DNA of 60,000 nt from Cryptomeria japonica (Eukaryota; Streptophyta; Pinopsida; Cupressales; Cupressaceae), in NCBI RefSeq assembly GCF_030272615.1, contig NC_081412.1, forward strand, positions 98,147,796 through 98,207,795, read 5' to 3'. The position numbers and the translations under genes were made by a program. The notes under the pieces were generated by a model. It had not been told where the DNA came from, made no database searches, and worked only from the letters and a program-made list of their open reading frames with translations. The stretch's first letter is position 1. Every line of letters begins with the position of its first letter. Of this stretch, positions 33,121 through 42,959 are shown in pieces.

Positions 33121-36100
33121 TTACTCTTCAGGTGTCTTTAGTCCGAGAACCAGAGCCTCAGATATTTCTTTTCTCAAAGAAATAAGATACTCTAGTCTTG
33201 GACCAAGTCTGCATTTTAAGTCCTTTGCTTTGTCCTTTATTCTTTGTTTTTCATTTTCTAGTTTCTTGATTTTCTCTTCCTGCTCTGCAATTTTCTTTTC
33301 TAATTCCAAAAATGAGTTTGATGTTCCAATTAGATTATCAACATTATTATTAATCTTATCCTGTGCTTTTCTGATTTCTTTGTCAAGATCCTCTGTTAAT
33401 ACATCTGTTTTGCAAGTGTCCCTGTACAATTTCTTGAAGTCAAAAATGATTTCAGCGAGTTCCGATAAAAGAGTATCCATTTCCTCTTTGTTCTTATTCA
33501 TAATTTCCATAAAGAATTTCTCTTTCTCCTTTATTAATCTCTCCTTAAATGTATCCTCATTCATTTTGTCCAGTGTTATTAGGTTATATACTTAGACAAT
33601 GTGTCTAATTGGCTCAAAGAATCTTTGTTGCCTATGTTACACTTTGGAGCTATCATCTTCAAAATTGGTAAAGTGTCATCTATAGCCTTATAGGCTTGTG
33701 CATTGCACTCTCTTATTTTCTTTATTGAATCTAATAAGACCTTAGTTACATTAGTAGGTCTGAATTTTGTCATGGTTGTTCCAGATGTTTGTCCAATGGT
33801 TTTTACAATTTGTAATCCATTGGTTGTATTTATGGCTTTTCTTTCATCTTTCTCTAGAGGATCTGTTTGAGTTTGCATTCTACAAACAAAATTTTAGGCT
33901 TTTCATTTTGGGCCGATGGCACTGTCTCTGTCTGTACCTCTGAAGGAGCCTGTTGCTCTACCTATTTCTCAGTGTTGTCCACTGACGGTTTTTCCTATGT
34001 GCTGCCTATTGTTGGTGACTCAGTTGGTATTTTAGTTTTAGTAGTTATTGGTGGCTCAGTGGATGCATCAGTATGCACATCTGTGGTTTTTGACTTTCCA
34101 GTGTCTGGGGGTTCACTTGATCCTTCAGTTTGTTTTAGTTCCCCAATTTCAATGTTTTCTACTGCAATATTTCCTGTCGGTGGCTCTGTTGCCACATCTG
34201 ATTTCTTAGTTGATTCCTTATCCACAACAATATTGACTTCCTAAGTGTTAATGTTCATTGTATATAACACCTCAGAATCAGGATTTGTATCCTCATGTGG
34301 TGTGTCCATACTCTCAGTTGTCAGTTGATTGTTAGTAGTGTCTACCGGTGGAGTATCTAGAGGTGGTGGGGGTGAGTTGTCTGTTATCTTTATACTAGGA
34401 GGTCCACCTACCTTACCTTTTCCTTTGTCCTTGTCCTTTTGATATACCTTGAAGGTTTTAGGTTTTTGATACTCTTCCTGTTTCTCTTTTTCTACCAGGA
34501 ATATGTCCCATGCATCTGTTGTTTCCTCTGTTACCTGATTCACTCTTCCTGCCATCAGTGCTATATGTCGATGAGCAGTTGAGAATATTGACCGGTTAGC
34601 CTCAGAGATTAATTGATCTATCTCATCAGGTGAGTTAACAGGGTGCACTACAAGTAGTTTTTCAATCTTTATTTTCTTATCTAGCTCAACAATAGCTACT
34701 CTTCTAGCTTCTAGTCTATTATATAGATCTGCTGGTATTTCATCAACAACTTGCATCAAAAATTTCTTGAAAATATCTTAGTGTAAGATTACACTATTCT
34801 CTACCTTTTCTTTGTCATCAGCGGATAGTGTGTCATATAATTTGTTGATGTTCTTCAACTTTCCATCCTCTGTAATCTCACTGAGAAGTTTATCAATGGG
34901 AGCAATATTTTGTTGTGTCTTTTTCTTAGGAGTCATCTTCTTTTTCTTTGGAGTTCATTTCTTTGCTAGGGGCCTCACTGCTTGTTGCTTCCGTCTTGTC
35001 CTCTTTGGTGTAGGAGAAGGTGTCGGTGAAGGTTTTCTTTTCCTTTCAACTCTCCTAAATATAGCAGGTATGTCACTTTCTGAAGAAGTTCCAATCGATG
35101 AAAGGTGAATTTCTGATTGAAGTGCTTCCAACTCACTTTCAGTTATACCGATTTATTTTAGCACATCTTCTTTAATAGCTTTTGCCTGTCGGGTTCCTTT
35201 TCTAACAGTTGCCTCAACCTTCTTAACTCTTTTCCTTGATTGAATTTGGCTTTCTATAGTTTCAGCACTACCAAATACTTTTTCTTCCGGTTCCTTAGGA
35301 GCTTCCAGGGGGACTTTTGCATAAATTTCTATTATGTTGTCATTAGTCTCATACCCCATTTCAGTTACCCAGATGGTTCTAGGAATAACTGCCTCCATCC
35401 AAATTTCATCTTTCTTTATCACAAAATAGATTTCCTTTTGGCACTTATCCACAATAGCTTGTGATAACCTTACTCTTGTTTTCAGTCGAGCCTTTAGTGC
35501 TTGAAAGTGCTCATTTATGGTTTTCTCCTTGTTCTCTCCCATATTGTTCAGCAATTCTGATAGTTGTTTTCCTACTGGTATAGCAAATCCAATATCTTTG
35601 GCGCCAATACCGGGTACTTGTTTGGTTATGTATAGCATCAAGAAAATAAGTAGGTTTCCAAATTTGAATGTTCCTTTCTTTTCCCTTTTGATCTTTCCTA
35701 GATTGTCTATTAGCTCATCTTTAAGCCATTCACATATGTTTATCCTTGCATTATCATTTACCATATCATAGACACTTTTAATACATAAGCTAGAAACTGA
35801 GTTTAACCTATTTGCATGTGTAGCCTTATAACCTAAGATCATACTGATAAATCTGATATTTGTATCCTTTACATCATTTACCCTTAGTGATCTCTTATCA
35901 AATGTTGCACCGGTTAGGCTTGTCACTAGGTCATTTGAGACCTTCTTAGTTTTGTCAGGTCTGCTGCCGGTGAAGGGTAACCCTGAAACTGCTTTTACTG
36001 CTTATTTTGTGATCTTGTGAATAGAGTCTAACCAGAAAAATTCACCATGTACCCTGCTTAGCACAATCCTTATGATATCCTTGGGAAAATCTGGGATACT

Positions 36101-36408
36101 AAGAATTTCTGTGAAACCTAGGGTTTCTATTATCTTGTGTTCAGGTTTGACATTTTTGGATTCATCACAGATTATAGTCTTATACATATTTCTGATTTCA
36201 TCATCATCTAGTTTATCAATATGATAATGTATATACATTCTAGGGTCTTCAACATATACTACTCCTTTAGGGATTTGGGAGAATGCACCTATGCTGTCAT
36301 CTTTCTTAGCAATTTTGAGAACTAGCTGAAAAAACAGGTCTAGGTCATTTAACAACTTCAACAACAGTAGGGTTTGCAATAAATTCAGGAGTGGATGAAG
36401 ATGCCATA
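33121..36408 (-). pseudogene. Element D large envelope-position frame, function unknown
   Basis: A frame of about 1,090 codons on the minus strand. ATG at 36408 (MASSSTPEFIANPTVVEVVK); one frameshift near 36345, then one frame down to about 33960 with stops at 36002, 35153, about 34957, 34776 and 34241. Part 1 (to about 35150) is a globular domain: VYVEDPRMYIHYHIDKLDDD, KAVSGLPFTGSRPDKTKK, YKATHANRLNSVSSLCIKSV, GNLLIFLMLYITKQVPGIGA and VTEMGYETNDNIIEIYAK. Part 2 is Lys-rich and basic (KRKPSPTPSPTPKRTRRKQQ), then PADLYNRLEARRVAIVELD. Part 3 is Pro/Thr/Glu-rich. Part 4 (33564-33121), in another frame, is a long coiled coil (FLELEKKIAEQEEKIKKLEN). Sireviruses are known for an extra frame in this position. 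I see no signal peptide or membrane anchor. I do not recognise the family. Confidence 0.7.
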
Positions 36409-36806
36409 GCTATAAATACCTCAATCTGCCTTAAGGATGAATGCTTTGATGGATTGCTTCACTTCTTCGCTTGGAATACCTTCGCTCGAGAATTTTTATG
36501 CTCTCGAAAATTTGAATGCTCGGTGAAAAAAAAGGGGCCAAAACACTTTCTTTATAATGTTATTTTCACCAACCACCACATTTAATTCTTGTCGGTTAAG
36601 TTACAACTTAACTCATCTGCCAATATAGAATTAATTTCAACTTCTCACCATCAACGGAGGGAATAATAGCATGTATTTCATTTGCTGCTAAACCCTCAAA
36701 GGATTTTTCTTCAGTTAGATGAGGAGTCTCCTGCCGGTGGAGTGTTACTCTGTTCTGTCAGTGGAGGAGTAATCACATCAACATTTTGATTTGACTTTCT
36801 GATCCA
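36409..36806 (-). promoter_or_regulatory. Element D spacer with a possible internal promoter
   Basis: About 400 noncoding bases separate the Gag stop (36807) from the ATG at 36408. On the minus strand AACATTATAAAGAAAG gives a TATAAAG box at about 36551-36557, about 145 bases before the ATG. A separate transcript for the downstream frame is therefore possible. This is inference only. Confidence 0.35.
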
Positions 36807-37662
36807 CTATTTTGAAAATTCTTGCTTTACCTCTTCAACTTTTTCTTTACCTTTCAAACTAGGACCTTTGTTATTTGCCGATGATGCCTTACTTCTGCAA
36901 AATTTAGCAATATGTCCAATCTTGTTACAGACATAACAAATCACATTGTTCTTTTGAATAGCTTTCCCATCTCCTATGCCGGTATGTGTTTTGCATTGAT
37001 TAGATAAGTGCCCAAATCTTCCACAAACATAACATCTCACATTCATTCTACAATTTTCTGAATTATGACCAACTTTGTTGCATTTAGAACATTGACTAAT
37101 GGGTGTATTAGTGTTCTGATAATTTCTAGTTCTACACTGATTTGCTTTATGACCATACTTGTTACAGTTAAAGCATTTTCCATTAAATTTATAAGCATTT
37201 GGTAGCCTTACCGGTTTTCTATGATCATGTGTGTTTGCAATACCAGATCTTTCACCAACTTCAAAGCCAAGGCCATTTGTATCACCATTAGGTTTCTAAT
37301 TCTTCAGCATGTCACCAAGTTCTTCTGAACTTTTCTTGAATTTTTCTTTGTGATGATTTGCAGCAGTTAGTTCACTTTCCAAGATTCCTTTCTGTCTTAT
37401 GAGTTCAGTTATGCCATTTTGTGTGTGCATTAGATCTATCTTCAACATATCATTTTCATGACTAAGTCCTGTGTTTTCATTTCTAGCATCATTTAGTATT
37501 CTAGCCAAGTCTTCTTCATTCTTCTTCCTATCTTCAATTTCTTTACAAAATCTCATAGTCATATCCTGCATCTCATTCTGTGTTGTATTGCTTTCTTGTC
37601 TTAGTTTTTTTACCAGATCATTAAGAGTTTCCTTTTCATCATTCTCATTCTGCATCTTTGAT
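36807..37662 (-). pseudogene. Element D Gag C-terminal part: coiled coil and four zinc knuckles
   Basis: The minus strand encodes a coiled coil (NDLVKKLRQESNTTQNEMQD, ILNDARNENTGLSHENDML) and then four CX2CX4HX4C knuckles: CFNCNKYGHKANQC, CSKCNKVGHNSENC, CYVCGRFGHLSNQC and CYVCNKIGHIAKFC (about 37180 down to 36900). It ends in a Lys/Glu tail, VEEVKQEFSK, at the stop 36807. Most plant LTR-element Gags have one or two knuckles. A stop at 37296 lies between coiled coil and knuckles. The N-terminal Gag was lost with the 5' end of D, and the frame's apparent start (37730) reads into G2 LTR sequence. A nucleic-acid-binding role is inferred. Confidence 0.75.
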
Positions 37663-38188
37663 AGAAATGCTTGTATGGAATTGTATGTTGAAATAAATCT
37701 CCTCTTCAATGTTTTAATCCTTGACTTCAATGCAACAGCTAGCCTTGAAGGGAGACTTGAGAATGCTCAATGCTAGAAAAGAATGCTTGAATTTTTGAAT
37801 GCTCTTTATCGCTTACAACCTTATCGAAATTCCACCTATCGAACTTATGCAAAAAAGAGAGTGAATTCCCCCTTAAATACATGTTTGAAGGATTTGAATT
37901 TCATCATGGGTCAACATCGGGGAGATTTCCCACTCACTGCATAACCCACAATGCATGCTCTAGGAAGGTCCTGCCCCAAAATAGGGCAGGGACAGGGGTG
38001 CCACGTCCCTGTCCTACCCCTTTCTCTAGGGTAGAGTGCATACATAATGATGTGGAGGCCAAGGAAGAAGTTGTTTTCGTAAGCCGAGCACTCTCCGGTC
38101 TCCGATCAGGCTAGAAGATTCAAGTTCGCATGCGTGAGGACCCTAATGCAGTCATAAATTGTTAGGGTCATAATTTTATGACACTACA
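37663..38188 (-). repeat. G2 3' LTR, second piece
   Basis: It resumes at GATAGAAATGCTTG, matching 39858 (G1 3' LTR) and 50408 (G1 5' LTR), and ends at ...GACACTACA. The minus strand has TATTTAAGG at about 37873-37882 as a TATA-like box, and a GC-rich variable stretch lies at 37970-38030. Confidence 0.85.
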
Positions 38189-38426
38189 TTTAGCCCCCAC
38201 TTTAGCAGGAGTATAAGCATATGCCAATACTATTAGTAAAGTACAAGGAAACAAGATTGAAATACTTTCACCATGTCAAGGAGGCAAGATGTGTCAATCC
38301 CCCAGTGGACTTAGGATCTTACAAATTCAATTGATAAAGTAAAAGGGAAGATTGAGAAGGGGAGAACCATGACTGCAAGTAGTAAAGTTCCCTTCACTAT
38401 GAGTCATGAAAGCAAGGATACAAAAG
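38189..38426 (-). other. G2 3' noncoding fragment with polypurine tract
   Basis: Minus strand AAAGTGGGGGCTAAA (38189-38203) abuts the LTR as the polypurine tract. The sequence matches G1 at 40428-40670. It ends with AAAAG (38422-38426), the target duplication of G1; G2 continues at 50905 after the second AAAAG. Confidence 0.85.
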
Positions 38427-38596
38427 TGTAATGGTGGGAAAATGATGAGTGATAGATCAAGAGGAAAACTAACCCTTTCCCTCAAAGAGAGATGAGAGTT
38501 TCACTATTGATTATCCCTCAAGCACTTTTCACCATTACATTAGGGAGATAAGGGGTAATTCACTAGATTCAATCTCCACACAAAGATTATAGATTG

Positions 38597-39377
38597 TGTT
38601 TATGGTGAAAATGGATAAAACAATATTGAAAGACTAAATGAATTCAACCACAAAACCCTAGCCTAACAACAACAAAGATCCACCATAACATATGAAGATT
38701 ACCTAAGACAATGCAAATCAAATGAAATCACAAAAATTATACCATCACATGTCCAATAGGGTTTGAATCTCCATTCTTCCTATCTCCATTGATCTTTCTT
38801 GATATATTTGCTCTCAGATTTTATGTGCACAAGAGCTCAACAAAGAACGGAAATGTGGTTGCAAGTAGGCTTGATTGCATATGCAAGTTCGAAAGCGTAG
38901 TCGGGGTTGAATGCATAGTGAGGGTTTTATAATGAAGGAAACATCTCCTTATATAGAAGGCACTATAAGAAATGGAGGGATAAGATTGAGAGGTGTAAAA
39001 GATAAATGGTCAGCTATGATTAGAGGGTAGGTAGAGGAAATAAGAAAATAATAAGAGGGTAGGTAGTGTATGAATTAAGAGATGAATGACATGTGTCATA
39101 TGTAGAAAAGGTTAATGAATTAATTAAATAAATAAAGATTCATTTAATTAATAGATGAAGTGGGATCAATTAAATAAATAAGATATTTATTTAATTTAAG
39201 AAAAGGATAATTTAAATAAATAAATGTATTTATTTAAATGAGAAATAAGGCTAGAAGAGGATAAATGAATTAATTAAATAAATAAAGATTTATTTAATTA
39301 ATAGAAGAATTAGGCTAAAATAATTAAATAAATGAAGATATTTATTTAATTAGACTGGACAATTTTAGGTGTCTACA
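38597..39377 (-). mobile_element. Solo LTR with palindrome array, 781 bp
   Basis: It reads TGTTTATGGTG...TAGGTGTCTACA with the duplication GATTG at 38592-38596 and 39378-39382, and interrupts the G1 3' LTR cleanly. The minus strand begins TGTAGACACCTAAAATTG, an LTR start I associate with Ty3/gypsy elements of plants. TATATAAG lies on the minus strand at 38948-38955. There is no internal region, so it is a solo LTR from recombination. Confidence 0.92.
39119..39352. repeat. Five palindromes of about 30 bases
   Basis: Near-perfect palindromes built on AATTAAATAAATA and its complement TATTTATTTAATT lie at 39119-39152, 39168-39196, 39210-39239, 39269-39302 and 39321-39352, separated by 13-30 bases. 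Each could form a hairpin or cruciform. Units 1 and 4 are almost identical in flanks too (GAATTAATTAAATAAATAAAG), so the array looks partly duplicated. Confidence 0.88.
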
Positions 39378-40427
39378 GATTGAATTATGAATGAATTAAG
39401 AATGTTATGATGATCCCCTTATTCCTTTGTTTGATTTAGAAAGGAAATTGATTGAATTATGTAATGCAAAAGTGACAAAGAATCGATTATAACTTGAGAT
39501 CCGAATATGAGATGAAGCTATGCACCTAGATTTGGTAGTAAAATGTTGAGACGAAGTTGCCCTGCAAAGTTGACGAAAAGTTGTCTGAACCATGGCGGGA
39601 ATGTACATGGTCCTCCGAAAAATCCACGAAACAGAAAGGGTTTTTCTGCTCTATAAATGAAGCTTGAATTTAAAAGTATAGCTACGCACCTACAACCTAC
39701 ACATAGAAAAGAGAGGTAAATGTGTTAGGATCGGGGGTTTGCCTTTAGGTCAAACCCCAGTTTTGGAATTAACCAAGTAATGAAAGAAAGTACTTGCAAG
39801 TAGATGTAAATGAAAGACTGAATTGTAAATCACCTCAAGGGAGGTTGTAGTAGAAATGGTGATAGAAATGCTTGTATGGAATTTTATGTTGAAATCAATC
39901 TCCTCTTCAATGGTTGAATCCTTGACCTGAATGCAACACCTAGCCTTGAAGGGAGACTTGAGAATGCTCAATGCTAGAAAAGAATGCTTGAACGTTTGAA
40001 CATATCTAACTTTGACCTATCCAACTTATGAAAATGAGAGGAAAAATGCCCCTTAAATACATGTTTGAAGGATTTTAATTTCATCACAGGGCGACATCGT
40101 GGAGATTTCCCACTCATTGCACAACCCACAAGACATGCTTTAGAAAGGTCCTTCCCCAAAATAGGGTAGGGATATGAGTGCCACAATCCTGTCCTGGGAG
40201 GACAAGGGAGCCACGCCCCTTTCCAAGGGGGAAAGGGGTGCCATGCCCCTTACCTACCCCTGTCTCCAGGGTAGAGTGTGGACAAAGTGATGTAGAGGCT
40301 AGGAAGAAGCAATTTTCACAAGCCGAGCACTCTCCAGTCTCCAATCAGGCTAGAGGATTTGAGTTCGCATGCGTGAGGACCCTAATGTAGTCATAAATTG
40401 TTAGGGTCACAATTTTATGACACTATA

Positions 40428-41083
40428 TTTAGCCCCCACTTTAGAGGGATTTTAAGTGTATGACAAAACTATCGGTAAAGTACAAGGAAACAAGATTGAA
40501 AGACTTCTACCACGTCAAGGAGGCAAGATGCGCCAAGCCCCCAGTGGACCTAGGATCTTACAACTTCGATTGAAAAAGTAAAAGGGAAGATCGAGAAGGG
40601 GAGAAGCATGATTGCAAGTAGCAAAGTTCCCTTCACTATGAGTCAGAAAGCATGGATACAAAAGACTACAAAGAAAAGAAAAGTTCACTAAGTAGTTATA
40701 AGTATCACAAGAAGGAAAGTATGAGCAGAGTGTATGCCCCCACGTTAAAGAGATCACACATGCCTTATCGAGAGTGATTTATTTAAGGTAGGATACACCA
40801 AAGAGAGAGAAAAGAAAGGGATCACGTTATCACAAGGATTTATCCCCCAATCGAGGTATAAATCCAAGGATAATGAACACAAAACATGAGGTAGTGTCAC
40901 TTTCCTTGGGGTCAACATGTTGTATGATAACTCATGTATATCATGTATGTATATGCATATAATAATCTTCATTCCCAAAGAAGGACACTACCTTAGAAGA
41001 AAGGGAAGATAGTATGTCTTTTGAGTCAACATGAAAGAGACCATGAAGAGATCGCAATGCTTTGCATCATCCCCAAGTAGACA
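40428..41083 (-). other. G1 3' noncoding region
   Basis: The polypurine tract (minus AAAGTGGGGGCTAAA, 40428-40442) is followed by noncoding sequence shared with G2 (38189-38421 plus 50905-51400) and in part with G3 (25230-25330). No coding evidence is seen. Confidence 0.75.
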
Positions 41084-42151
41084 TTAAGGGAACAATAGAA
41101 GAACAAGGATACATATAGAAGAATGGTCACAAAAAGAGATTGAAAGGAGAGAAAGATTTGTAGTGCTAGTAATGCTAATATAGCATGACATTCGCCTGCC
41201 GATCTTGTTGATCACTATTTCAGGAAGGCGAGCAACATACCAAAGGAGCGATATCGAGCACAATGATGGAGTTATCACAAGATCCAAATAAGGACTACGC
41301 TCATGTTGTAAGTCACTTTGTTCAATTCTAGGAGATAGGATTAAGGTTTGTGAAAACTCATCTGATAAATGTTTGTTCACATCAATATATTCATGCTCAC
41401 TGTCAGAAGCATTAGGAGTTGCATTGCCATTATGAATAACATTTTCACCCATTTCTTCATCAAAGTTTAAAGCAAGTGGAGCAAGAACACGAATAGGAGT
41501 AAAACCATCACATGTTTTATGCAACTTATGATTTGGAGATATTGGTTGAATATCTTGTTTAGGAGAAAAGGGAATCATGTCAACTATTGGAGTTTGAGGA
41601 GATAGAGTATTTTGAGGTATAGCTTCATGAGCTTGAACATGACATCTTCATCAACATTGTCTCGCACAAAGATTTCATCGAGTCTTAGTGGAAGGCTGAG
41701 AAGAAGGAGGAATATTTGAAGAAGGAGGAATGGCTTTCTCTTTTATAGTGGAAGGTTTAGGTTGAGGTCTTTTCGATTGAACAATAGGAGAAGAAGGCCT
41801 CTTCTCTTGATAAGAGGAAGGAGGTGGAACTGCGCCATAGAAAGGAGGAATATTAGGTTTAGGAAGGAGACCAAGTCCATCATGAGGAGGAGGTATAGGT
41901 CTAGCCTTAGGAATAATTTTGTGGTTCTCCTTAAGAGAAGGTAAAGTCACATTCATAGGAGTAGGTGGACAATTTTCCTTAGGAGGAAGATTAGTTCTAT
42001 CTGAGAGGGGAAGAACCTCATCTTGAAGAATAATAGGAATGTCAAGTGTTGGCGATCTAGGTTGACTTAAGGATAAGATCATATCATTCTTCCATTTTTT
42101 ATAGGATTGAAAAAGAGCATCACTCCTTGATTGAAGAGATTGAAATTGTTT
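41084..42151 (-). pseudogene. G1 family-specific tail after the protease
   Basis: Read on the minus strand from the C insertion downwards: SDALFQSYKKWKNDMILSLS, a Pro-rich part (PIPPPHDGLGLLPKPNIPPF, GAVPPPSSYQEKRPSSPIVQ), a stop after STKTR near 41678, then HKTCDGFTPIRVLAPLALNF and NKHLSDEFSQTLILSPRIEQ. G2 (52380-51415) has the same arrangement and G3 a shorter one. It sits where reverse transcriptase should begin in a complete Tat element, but contains no RT motif. The frame shifts between tail and protease. The role is unknown. Its conservation in three copies shows that it belongs to the family and is not a one-off. Confidence 0.68.
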
Positions 42152-42156
42152 AGGCC

Positions 42157-42621
42157 TGTGAGATTTTGCCAAGATCAAGAGACAATGGAAAGCACAAATA
42201 AGAGAGAACAAAATAGATGATAGAAATAAACTGTATTCTATCAAGATGAAAAATATGATCAACTGGATCATTAAGCATTCATTGCATACAATGAATATGA
42301 GCCTACTTATATAGGCAAGGCTATATGGATATGTGAGCATACAAACATGACATGTGGCTCAATAAGAAACAAGGGTAGGTAGGAAATAGGTGTGGGTAGG
42401 TAGGAGAAATAATATAATAGTCCACATGAGGTGGATCACCCACTAAATGTGGAGTGTAACAAGATCACACCATAAAAGGTGGAAATTCTCCTACACACAC
42501 TATCCCAATGTGGCACAAACACCCAAGTGTCTCATACCCAAACTACTATTAAATGCATGTACCTAAGTAAACTTAAGTAAGGTGTAATAATATCCATGAT
42601 GAATAATTATTTACACCAACA
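42157..42621 (-). repeat. Element C 3' LTR, 465 bp
   Basis: TGTGAGATTTTGCC...TTTACACCAACA. Pairs with 45924-46388 with 11 differences (about 2.4%). The target duplication AGGCC is at 42152-42156 and 46389-46393, and the empty site is visible in G2 near 52395. A minus-strand TATATAAG is at 42306-42313. Confidence 0.96.
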
Positions 42622-42959
42622 CCCCCCCTTAAGTGCAACTTAGGGGAATGCACTTAAGTCTACAATGCAACTAAGCAATGCAAGATGGGTCCCGACTACT
42701 AGGCCATGTTAGGTACCCATGTACAAACGCAAATGCATGCAAACCAATGCAATGAAATCTCTCACAAAGCGGGGAAAGAGAGAAAAACCCAATGGGAAAA
42801 AACCCTCCCCCAAAATAGAGATGAAAACATACAAGAGAACTCTCATAGAAGAATGTTAAGGACAAAACCCCATGTGAGGAAAAAATCCCCCCCATATGAG
42901 AGAAGAAGAGAAGCTAGGAAGCCGCCCCTCGATGTGGAATCTGCACCAATGATAGAAGC
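42622..42959 (-). other. Element C polypurine tract and 3' noncoding region
   Basis: Minus strand TAAGGGGGGG (42622-42631) abuts the LTR. AGATGGGTCCCGACTACTAGG and CAATGAAATCTCTC...AAACCCAATGG match the noncoding end of element B (15890-15995) in order and spacing, so C appears to share cis-acting sequence with B. Confidence 0.78.

Larger units (their letters stand above)
38427..40427 (-). repeat. G1 3' LTR, about 1215 bp without its insertion
   Basis: TGTAATGGTGGG...GACACTATA, where the last CA is changed to TA. It is split by a solo LTR at 38597-39377. It pairs with 49759-50899; eight differences in the first 170 bases (about 5%). It is longer than its partner because of extra GC-rich repeat units at about 40180-40265. 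Minus-strand TATTTAAGG is at about 40053-40062. Confidence 0.92.

Noticed and set aside
33107-33595. 162-codon plus-strand frame rich in Ser, Phe and Leu
   Set aside because: Antisense shadow of the coiled-coil coding sequence of D, whose Lys/Glu codons read as Phe/Ser/Leu on the other strand.
33867-34244. 125-codon plus-strand frame
   Set aside because: Antisense of the Pro/Thr-rich part of the D frame. The minus-strand frame is continuous with its neighbours and this one is not.
39119-39352. CRISPR-like array
   Set aside because: The repeats are palindromic with very AT-rich short spacers inside a plant LTR with a target duplication. No cas genes and a eukaryotic context.
41675-42340. 221-codon minus-strand frame read as one protein
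   Set aside because: Its first part reads through the LTR of element C. Only the portion below 42152 belongs to G1.
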